Source of the DNA: Cyanobacteria bacterium UBA11153 | GTDB lineage: Bacteria; Cyanobacteriota; Cyanobacteriia; Cyanobacteriales; Coleofasciculaceae | Length of the DNA stretch: 7,683 nucleotides | Assembly (NCBI GenBank): GCA_003511885.1 | Contig: DOIX01000416.1 | Location: 1 to 7,683, forward strand | Direction: 5' to 3' | In this document: piece by piece, positions 1-5,138 of the stretch | How positions within the stretch are numbered: position 1 is the stretch's first letter | Layout: each line of letters begins with the position of its first letter | Translations under genes and position numbers: made by a program | Notes under the pieces: model-generated | Seen by the model: the letters and a program-made list of their open reading frames with translations, nothing else | The model's database searches: none | What the model was told of the DNA's origin: nothing

Positions 1-2
1 TG

Positions 3-647
3 GAGAAATAGCGATAAAAAAAATTATCAGAATCCTGGAAATATCACCAAATAGTAGAAATTTAATTCCAAGAAAAACCAGTAAAAAAAACTACAAACAA
101 GCAGAAAATAGAGCCAGATAAAAAGAAAAAAGCTTATCAAGTTACGGGAAAAATAGAACCAAAAGAATCAGCGATATCAGCATAAAAAATCAAAGCGGTG
201 AGATTTATATTAGCCACAAATATATTAGACAATAACTTATTAACCGATCGAGAGGTATTATCGGAATACAAAGCACAGCAAAGTAACGAAAGAGGATTTA
301 GATTTATCAAAGATCCGTTATTTTTTACCTCAAGTGTATTTGTAAAAAAACCGGAGAGAGTGGAAGCCATTAGCATGATAATGGGACTGTGTTTATTAGT
401 ATATAATCTAGCTCAAAGAAAATTGAGACAACAATTAGATGCTACTAATGAAGGGGTAAAAAATCAGGTAAAGAAATTAACAAATAAGCCAACAATGCGT
501 TGGATATTTCAGATGTTTCAGGCGGTGCATTTAGTAATGATAGATGGAGAGAAACAAGTTAGTAATTTAACCCAAGAGCGTCAAGATATATTAAAGCATT
601 TAGGAGAGTATTGCGGTCAGTACTATTTAGGATTTTTAGGTGGATAA
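3..647 (+). pseudogene. IS1634-family transposase remnant (C-terminal part, degraded)
   Basis: Reading the frame from base 3 to the TAA at 645-647 gives the C-terminal third of a cyanobacterial IS1634-type DDE transposase. Recognisable blocks are SESWKYHQIVEI, YQVTGKIEPKESAISA, RFILATNILD, YKAQQSNERGFRFIKDPLFF, SVFVKKPERVEAISMIMGLC and RWIFQMFQAVHL. I recall the RFILATN, ERGF-F-KDP and RWIFQ blocks as typical of the family; the ERGF-F-KDP block should lie around the last catalytic acidic residue. The frame is broken by stops at 9-11 (TAG), 15-17 (TAA), 63-65 (TAA) and 183-185 (TAA). Only 198-647 (GTG start, 149 codons) is open. The rest of the element lies left of the window. No terminal inverted repeat or target duplication could be identified downstream of 647. 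The region is very AT-rich with A-runs. It cannot encode an active transposase without readthrough. Confidence 0.88.
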
Positions 648-779
648 TCGTTGATATTAAGTTGTATATATTGATGAAATAATTCTCATTGATTAGTCAA
701 GATAATTGTCTCTTGCCTGGATTTATCTTGGCTGAAAATATAATTTATAGCGATAAAATAGCGACATGAATCTATTAAA

Positions 780-806
780 ATCCGTTCCTGATTGGCAAGA
801 ACGGAT
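780..806 (-). terminator. 8-bp stem hairpin, possible weak terminator for the minus-strand gene
   Basis: ATCCGTTC (780-787) and GAACGGAT (799-806) form a perfect 8-bp stem with an 11-nt loop. Read on the minus strand, the stem runs straight into TTTTAATAG, a short U-tract. This suits weak intrinsic termination of the coiled-coil gene that ends at 935. The U-tract is poor and the hairpin lies about 130 nt past the stop codon, so the role is inferred. Confidence 0.35.
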
Positions 807-858
807 CTGGCTAGCGTTGCCTGAATTAATAAAAAGCTAGAAGGCACACTAAAGTCTG

Positions 859-899
859 GAAAGGGCTTTCATCCCTGGTCTTTAGACACAGGGCTTTCA
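859..899. repeat. Hairpin pair with a 10-bp direct repeat
   Basis: Two stem-loops lie side by side. The first is GAAAG/CTTTC (859-863 / 866-870). The second is CCCTG-GTC / GAC-a-CAGGG (873-880 / 885-893), with a TTTA loop and one bulged A. The 10-mer AGGGCTTTCA occurs twice, at 862-871 and 890-899, bracketing the second stem. The site sits between the convergent transposase relic and the minus-strand coiled-coil gene. It could be a bidirectional transcription barrier or a small dispersed repeat. No U-run follows on either strand, so it is not a classical terminator. Confidence 0.4.
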
Positions 900-934
900 G
901 CGACTCTCTTTGTAATTACTCTTACCTCAAAAAA

Positions 935-1483
935 CTAAACATTACCAAACGTAGGAATTACGCCCACGCTAGGACGACCGAAACTGGGCAAATCAATCCG
1001 AGTAATATTGCGGTTTCTCACCGCCAGTCTATAGCTGACACTTTGTAACTCGGCATGGAGTTGGCGATTTTCCCGCTGTAGCATTGCCACTTTTTCCCGG
1101 ACGGGAGCCATCCGTTCGGCAAATTTCTGACGGTAAATTTGAGGTAATTCTTGGACTACCTGTTCTAACATCCGGGAACGATCCGTTAATTCCTGAACCG
1201 ATTGCCGCAGTTGATAAATTTCCCGATCGCGACTGGCAATCTGGTCTTGGTAAAATTTTACCTGTTGTTCTACGTCTTGTAATTGTTCGCGCAATAGTCG
1301 CATCTGAGCTTGGTGACGTTCAGATACTTCTGGTGGCGGGGTGAAGTTAGCATTACCCTTGACTAGCCGAAATAGTTCTTGAGATAGTTGCTGCACCAGT
1401 TGATCTCGCAGGTGCAAATCTTCTCGCAGACGGGAAACTTCTGTTTGTAGGCTTTTTAAGGTTGGGGCTTCAGTCTGGCTCAC
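935..1483 (-). CDS. Conserved coiled-coil protein of unknown function
   Basis: The 182-residue product is almost entirely predicted coiled coil. Residues ~8-45 (SLQTEVSRLREDLHLRDQLV) and ~56-150 show heptad-like Leu/Val/Ile spacing with dense Glu, Gln and Arg. A short Pro-rich hinge (TPPPEVSERH, ~48-57) separates the two parts. The C-terminus is a non-helical tail (IDLPSFGRP...IPTFGNV). There is no signal peptide or membrane segment, so it is probably a cytoplasmic or scaffold-like homo-oligomer. I recognise it as a type of hypothetical protein conserved in cyanobacteria but cannot name a function. The start is GTG (1481-1483); GGAG lies about 12 nt upstream, a rather long spacing. The 3' end faces the transposase relic. 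Codon use looks ordinary for the window. It reads as a core gene flanking the accessory stretch to its right. Confidence 0.85.
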   Translation of the reverse strand: MSQTEAPTLKSLQTEVSRLREDLHLRDQLVQQLSQELFRLVKGNANFTPPPEVSERHQAQMRLLREQLQDVEQQVKFYQDQIASRDREIYQLRQSVQELTDRSRMLEQVVQELPQIYRQKFAERMAPVREKVAMLQRENRQLHAELQSVSYRLAVRNRNITRIDLPSFGRPSVGVIPTFGNV

Positions 1484-1981
1484 GATAGCTTACAGCTCCG
1501 AATAGTTTGTATTTATCAATTTCAATGGCACAAGAGGATGGGCAGGGCTAATCTCATCCCAGGGCATAAGAATTATAGATGTTGCAAGCGGGGATACACT
1601 ATTATATCTCCAGATATAGCAGACTGGAAACTTTTGCTGCCAGTCCGGCAATATCTTGCCCAAAAAGAAAATCCCTGACATCGCCATTCTCATTTTCTTC
1701 GAGAAAATGCCCACTGTTAGGACATTTAAGCGAAATTGGAAGTACTTAGCTTAACGCAATTTCCTTGGGTTGACTTGCGATCGCCACTAGTCCTGTTTGA
1801 GATTTATATTCCTCCCCCTTTTAGCTTTGACAAGCTTACTCGCCCATTTTATCGGATAGACTTTAATCCAGCAGGACAGTCTCACACCCCCTATCCCAAA
1901 TTGGCGCTGCTCTAAAATATACCCCAGTCCAGCTCCAGCTTTCACCATCATACTGACTAATTTGAGCCGCTCGGCTCCGAA
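1484..1981. other. Intergenic spacer between coiled-coil gene and broken mutase copy
   Basis: About 500 nt without a convincing gene. It holds the probable minus-strand promoter region (1572-1617) and a HIP1 octamer (1777-1784). It also has a TTGACA at 1827-1832, followed 17 nt later by a poor TATCGG, a possible remnant plus-strand promoter. A GAGCCG-ct-CGGCTC stem (1964-1977) ends 4 nt before the ATG of the mutase fragment. There is no Shine-Dalgarno in front of that ATG. Confidence 0.6.
1572..1617 (-). promoter_or_regulatory. Candidate promoter/operator for the coiled-coil gene
   Basis: On the minus strand two perfect TATAAT hexamers occur, at 1601-1606 and 1572-1577, about 90-120 nt upstream of the GTG start at 1483. 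Neither has a good -35 at 17 nt; the upstream box has TTCCAG (1624-1629). A perfect dyad ATATCT-cc-AGATAT (1604-1617) overlaps the upstream TATAAT, as an operator would. The boxes are seen directly; promoter activity and a regulator are inferred. Confidence 0.35.
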
Positions 1982-2386
1982 ATGAGTTCAGTAAAGAGTG
2001 GAACCGAGATTAAATTTGGTACAGATGGCTGGCGGGGAATTATCGCCGATGATTTTACTTTTTACCTGAGTTCGACGTAAGAGCCAGAAGCGGAAAGCCA
2101 GTCAACAAGAGCTTTACAGCATTTTTTGATCGAATCTCTTAGGCAAGAAATCGATATTACGAGCGAAATTTTGGTAACTATCATGAAAAAAGTCCAGGGA
2201 AAACACCTTTCTCCGTTGGCGTAGCCTGCGCGAAGCGCATACTCCGAACTCCGAACTCAGGTTTTTGCCAATGTCTGTAAAGTCACCCGCGCGATCGCAA
2301 GTTATCTAGAAACAGCCTATAGTAAAGATCGTCCCGTCCTAATTGGCAACAATCCTTGCTGCCTAGCCCACCAAGTCAATTCCTAA
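1982..2386 (+). pseudogene. Truncated 5' copy of the phosphohexomutase gene, interrupted by an insertion
   Basis: 1982-2062 and 2267-2347 together match the first 54 codons of the intact mutase gene at 5139. They encode [20 protein letters not shown] and onward to PVLIG. Nine codons differ and every difference is synonymous. After Gly54 (2345-2347) the match decays quickly: tac/aac, gat/aat, cgc/tgc, ttc/tgc, gac/cac. Leu, Ala and Gln at 2363-2374 are still alignable, and the frame stops at TAA 2384-2386. A ~200-bp insertion after codon 27 brings an early stop at 2078-2080, so at most a 32-residue peptide could be made. Similarity to the intact copy starts essentially at the ATG; the upstream sequences do not match. 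There is no Shine-Dalgarno, and the catalytic Ser loop is absent. Non-functional. Confidence 0.9.
2064..2262. mobile_element. MITE-like insertion with 11-bp perfect terminal inverted repeats
   Basis: ACCTGAGTTCG (2064-2074) is the exact reverse complement of CGAACTCAGGT (2252-2262), giving a 199-bp element. Comparison with the uninterrupted copy at 5139 (act ttt gcc) locates the insertion precisely within a T-run. The flanks carry TTTT on both sides (2060-2063 and 2263-2266), consistent with a 4-5 bp T-rich target duplication, although a homopolymer makes its exact length ambiguous. Inside is a ~49-codon open stretch (2081-2227, containing LQHFLIESLRQEIDITSEIL) with no recognisable start or family. 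Near the right end is TGCGC-gaa-GCGCA (2227-2239), part of a short GC-rich repeat of a kind common in cyanobacteria, and a CTCCGAA direct repeat. No transposase is encoded, so it would need one in trans. Confidence 0.75.
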
Positions 2387-2392
2387 GTTGCC

Positions 2393-2878
2393 GTGAAGGA
2401 AAGCATCTACATTGAAACCAGTATCTTAGGTCACTTGAGGGCCAGACCAACAGATAACCTAATTGTTGCTGCCAACATCAAGATTACACAAGACTGGTGG
2501 AACGATTGCAGCAATTTATTTACTCTTTATGCTTCAGAGGTTGTTGAAGATGAAGCGGCGAAGGGAGATCCGACGATGGCCTCTCAAAGGTTGAATTTGT
2601 TACAATCTTTAAGGCTTCTCGAAATCACAGAAGAGGCTCTAGAGCTTGCCCGAGCATTTCTAGACCAAAGCAATCTCCCACCAAAAGCATCAAATGATGC
2701 TCTCCATATGGCATTGGCAACAGTATATGGCTTGGATTATCTGCTAACATGGAACTGCAAGCACATGGCAAATGCCCAAATCCAGCGGAAGCTATCGCAA
2801 ATTAGTTCCGATCTTGGATATGTTCTACCCGTCATTTGTACGCCTTATGAACTCATCGGATATAACAGGGAGACTTGA
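2393..2878 (+). CDS. PIN-domain toxin, VapC-like
   Basis: The 161-residue product is a full-length PIN-fold ribonuclease of the cyanobacterial VapC-like type. Acidic residues fall where the family's metal site is expected: Glu8 in IYIETSI (Glu instead of the usual Asp), Glu54 in EDEAAKGDP, Asp102 in NDALHMALA, and Asn121 in LLTWNCKH where many PIN proteins have Asp. In related toxins these residues bind Mg2+ or Mn2+ for cleavage of tRNA or other RNA in the cytoplasm. The start is GTG 2393, six bases after the stop of the mutase fragment and in the same frame. No clear Shine-Dalgarno precedes it, so expression may depend on upstream read-in. The next gene begins 2 nt after the stop, as in a toxin-antitoxin operon with the toxin first. 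The target RNA is unknown. Confidence 0.85.
   Translation: MKESIYIETSILGHLRARPTDNLIVAANIKITQDWWNDCSNLFTLYASEVVEDEAAKGDPTMASQRLNLLQSLRLLEITEEALELARAFLDQSNLPPKASNDALHMALATVYGLDYLLTWNCKHMANAQIQRKLSQISSDLGYVLPVICTPYELIGYNRET
2867..2873 (+). promoter_or_regulatory. Ribosome binding site that decides the antitoxin start
   Basis: AGGGAGA inside the toxin's last codons lies 7 nt before GTG at 2881, an ideal spacing. An alternative TTG at 2875, overlapping the toxin stop, would be only 1 nt away. The SD therefore supports GTG 2881. Confidence 0.65.
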
Positions 2879-2880
2879 TC

Positions 2881-3066
2881 GTGTACAAAAACGAAATCCT
2901 TGAAGAAATTCACAATTACAGAGAAGAGTATGCTCGCTCATTTCAGTACGATTTGAGGGCTATATTTAAAGATCTACAAATAAAACAAGCCGCTCACAAG
3001 GATAGACTGGTAAGACTCCCCATCAAGCGCTGGTCTGACAAATCACCCCACCTAACCGCCAGCTAA
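2881..3066 (+). CDS. Small protein downstream of the toxin, probable cognate antitoxin
   Basis: A 61-residue protein starts with MYKNEILEEIHNYREEYARS and continues FQYDLRAIFKDL...RLVRLPIKR. Small proteins with an N-terminal DEI-EEI-x-REE-A block and an F-YDL-AIF-DL block are, as I recall, regular companions of this PIN toxin type in cyanobacteria, which supports the antitoxin assignment. It is highly charged and helical with no membrane segment. No classic DNA-binding fold is evident, so how it represses or neutralises the toxin is not visible. The start was chosen by the Shine-Dalgarno at 2867-2873; TTG 2875 would add two residues. The last ~11 residues (WSDKSPHLTAS) do not look like the family and may be an extension acquired at the junction with the following spacer. 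Confidence 0.7.
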   Translation: MYKNEILEEIHNYREEYARSFQYDLRAIFKDLQIKQAAHKDRLVRLPIKRWSDKSPHLTAS

Positions 3067-3303
3067 ATCTTACTTGATACTCCAAAAGTGACCAGGCCGG
3101 GTGAGTTTGACCGCTATTTGTTTGACAGCGCTGGTTCGAGCTTAAAAGTGTTATGACCGAAAACTTCAATCCCTGCTAGTTCATTCGGGCATGGAATTCT
3201 AGTTTAGTCAGTGGGGATATCTATTAATAAATTGCCAGAAACATTCCTCTAATATATCGTTAGTAAGTATTTGCCAAAATTTTAAACATAAGGCAGTTAT
3301 TGT

Positions 3304-4482
3304 ATGTTTAATTTCAATGCTAAACGTCAAAAAAAGGTGGCCTCACTATTTTGCTTATCCTTTCTCCTTGTCATAACATTGAGCTGTGGTGCAGTTCCTG
3401 TTGTCATAAACGCGCAAAAGATAGCCACTGCGGCTAACAACGTTATAAAATTAATGGAAATTACTGAGAAAGCGTTATATGTAACTTCTAGTTTGGTGAA
3501 TGCTTATTATGAAACTCTAGGAGAAGATATCAATAATGAAAAATCAAGGGCTAGCAGCAAGTTGTCTGATAAAATTGTATTTTCTAGTGAAATCGTCACT
3601 AAGATGGAAAATCGATATGAGGAATTAGAGACAAAATATAAAGAATTAAATAACTCGCTCGATCGGACGAATGATGCGGCAAACAATTTTTTCTCAATGC
3701 TTGAAACTAGAGCCAATCAAAACTCTAATGCTTCCCTTAGAGAAGGTTCACTACGTGATATTAGTGCCAATAAAAAAACTTTTTCAGAAAAAATAGAAGT
3801 TGCTGAAGATTTTTCATCTAAACTTAAAACGTCAATCAAGGAGTATGACAATATTCTCAATGTTTTTCAGATCAGTGTAGCACTCGATCAAGTGCCAAAA
3901 TATATTGAAACCGTAGATTCGGTCATATCACAGTATAAATCGTTGGAACAAGATGTTCAAATAGCCCTTAATGAGGGACGACAAGTTATTGCGACTAATG
4001 GAGATATTCCTGCTCAAAGCCTTGAATCGACAGTTCCCATCCCCAGACCTGACAGCGCAGATATTCCTATTCAAAGCTCTGAAGAAACAGTTCGATCTCC
4101 AATATCTCAAAGTCCGGAACCGACTATTCCCACCCCTGGCTCTGAAAGCACTGGCTCCCAGGAACAAATAGATCGCCCTTTGCTAGGAGTACAGCTCATC
4201 AGTCTAACACCAGAACTGCGTCAGAAGATTAACCAATACCAAAATTCTAATGTATCAATCGATGTGGATCGAGGTGTCCTAATACTTGAGGTAAAACAAG
4301 ATTATCCTGCTGCTAAAGCTGGTATCCAAGTAGGTGATGTTATTGTAACGATTAATGGCAAAACTGTAACTGATGACAAGGAAGTTATAGACGAGATTGG
4401 GAAAACTCAAGTAGGTACAGAGTTGCCGCTGGAAGTATACCGTGGTCAACAAAAATTGAAAATCTTGGTCGATTACAGGTAA
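3304..4482 (+). CDS. Predicted lipoprotein with helical domain, repeat linker and C-terminal PDZ domain
   Basis: The 392-residue protein has a positively charged N-region (KRQKK, 7-11), a hydrophobic segment (12-27) and Cys28 in ITLSC, which fits the loose lipobox pattern. It is therefore probably lipid-anchored on the periplasmic side. Residues ~35-228 are helical, with coiled-coil stretches (~95-125 and ~160-185, then ~200-225). Residues ~233-287 form a Ser/Pro/Glu linker made of imperfect repeats. Residues ~293-392 form a PDZ domain (LLGVQL, RGVLILEV, YPAAKAGIQVGDVIVTINGK) very like those of cyanobacterial HtrA/HhoA/HhoB proteases. The trypsin-like domain of those proteases, with its His-Asp-Ser triad, is absent. 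It may act as a peptide-binding adaptor in the envelope; the substrate is unknown. The gene stands alone, 237 nt after the antitoxin. Only a weak AAGGCAG precedes the ATG, and no clear promoter was found in 3067-3303. Confidence 0.82.
   Translation: MFNFNAKRQKKVASLFCLSFLLVITLSCGAVPVVINAQKIATAANNVIKLMEITEKALYVTSSLVNAYYETLGEDINNEKSRASSKLSDKIVFSSEIVTKMENRYEELETKYKELNNSLDRTNDAANNFFSMLETRANQNSNASLREGSLRDISANKKTFSEKIEVAEDFSSKLKTSIKEYDNILNVFQISVALDQVPKYIETVDSVISQYKSLEQDVQIALNEGRQVIATNGDIPAQSLESTVPIPRPDSADIPIQSSEETVRSPISQSPEPTIPTPGSESTGSQEQIDRPLLGVQLISLTPELRQKINQYQNSNVSIDVDRGVLILEVKQDYPAAKAGIQVGDVIVTINGKTVTDDKEVIDEIGKTQVGTELPLEVYRGQQKLKILVDYR
4003..4136 (+). repeat. Imperfect tandem coding repeats in the lipoprotein linker
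   Basis: Three related units start near 4003, 4060 and 4102 (spacings 57 and 42 nt, both multiples of three). They encode DIPAQSLESTVPIPRP, DIPIQSSEETVRSP and PISQSPEPTIPTPG. GATATTCCT(G/A)(C/T)TCAAAGC is shared by the first two at DNA level. Such in-frame repeats can expand or contract to change linker length without breaking the PDZ frame. Confidence 0.7.
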
Positions 4483-4559
4483 ACCTGTTGTCCCCTTTGC
4501 GTTAAAAAAAAGACTGTGTTCTATTCAACCGAGAATTGCTGTAGACATTCTGGCTGAAA

Positions 4560-4611
4560 GGGCGATTGCGATCGCGCCAAGCGCACTCCTCTAAGCTGAT
4601 CGCAATCGCCC
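4560..4611. repeat. 14-bp perfect inverted repeat containing HIP1
   Basis: GGGCGATTGCGATC (4560-4573) is the exact reverse complement of GATCGCAATCGCCC (4598-4611), with a 24-nt loop that itself holds GCGC-caa-GCGC (4574-4584). It lies about 80 nt after the lipoprotein stop. The stem is strong, but no U-run follows, so it is not a classical intrinsic terminator. It may slow transcription or simply be a HIP1-related dispersed palindrome. Confidence 0.7.
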
Positions 4612-4617
4612 AACTCT

Positions 4618-4656
4618 TCCTCAATCCGATTCCTCAATCCGACTCCTCAATCTACA
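4618..4656. repeat. 13-bp tandem repeat, three copies
   Basis: The units TCCTCAATCCGAT, TCCTCAATCCGAC and TCCTCAATCTACA lie head to tail directly after the large inverted repeat. The third unit is degraded. This is a short-sequence repeat array, not a CRISPR, since there are no spacers. Confidence 0.75.
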
Positions 4657-5138
4657 CGTATCTGCTTTTTTGTCAATCCCCTCTCCTTGTTGTCACCTAA
4701 AAATTAGTGTCGCGACGGATAACTTGTAGTATGTGTTACGGGCAACGACTTTTTCTTCAACCTATACTGAGACTGGCTTTCAATTGAGTAATTTGCCTTT
4801 TTTATTAAAATGATCGGAAAAAACCAAGGTATCAGCATCTCTCGAATTTGCCAATCGTACTACTTTTTCACCACAACGTCAAGACTAGGGTTGGAGGTGC
4901 TTCACATTAATTAATTTTGTCAGGGAATCGCGATGTACTTGACAAATTTAAAAGTAAAAGCTGAAAAAAAAAGATTTGACTTATATACATAGATATATGT
5001 GGGGATACAGTCCTACATTGGTCAAATGTCAACTGCTATATCCCAGCTCCTAGCAAGAAAGCCTATAGCCCCTAAATCCCCTGTGCGATCGCGATTTCCA
5101 CTAAAATTAAGGGAAATTGAGAGAAAGAAATAGCCCTA

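Larger units (their letters stand above)
4483..5138. other. Intergenic region upstream of the intact mutase gene
   Basis: 656 nt with no supportable gene. It contains an A-run (4504-4510), the large inverted repeat at 4560-4611, the 13-mer tandem repeat at 4618-4656 and a HIP1 octamer (5085-5092). A consensus TTGACA at 4939-4944 has no acceptable -10 at 16-18 nt. A second, TTGACT (4976-4981), is followed too closely by an AT-rich dyad. The mutase promoter is presumably here but cannot be assigned. A purine-rich GAGAGAAAG at 5119-5127 is the only Shine-Dalgarno-like sequence before the ATG. Confidence 0.55.

Noticed and set aside
9..185. Programmed readthrough or recoding to rescue the transposase
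   Set aside because: Four separate stops, of which two are only three bases apart, with no recoding structure seen; ordinary pseudogene decay is simpler.
1084..1344. Plus-strand open frame of 86 codons
   Set aside because: Antisense shadow inside the well-supported coiled-coil gene; composition follows the opposite frame.
1490..1714. 74-codon open frame on the minus strand just upstream of the coiled-coil gene
   Set aside because: No Shine-Dalgarno, no recognisable family, and it covers the TATAAT boxes and dyad that look like the promoter of the next gene.
3126..3150. GGTTCGAGC resembling a tRNA T-loop
   Set aside because: No matching acceptor, anticodon or D arm around it.
3928..4171. 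Open frames on both strands across the lipoprotein linker
   Set aside because: They arise from the in-frame coding repeats of the real gene read in other frames.
4618..4656. Tandem repeat considered as a CRISPR array
   Set aside because: Units are only 13 bp and contiguous, without spacers, and no cas genes are present.
4783..4878. Minus-strand open stretch of 32 codons with a protein-like reading (KVVRLANSRDADTLVFSDHF)
   Set aside because: Too short, no start codon or Shine-Dalgarno, and no family recognised; it may be a gene relic but this cannot be supported.
4939..4944. Consensus TTGACA upstream of the intact mutase as its promoter
   Set aside because: No acceptable -10 hexamer at 16-18 nt; reported only as an unassigned box.
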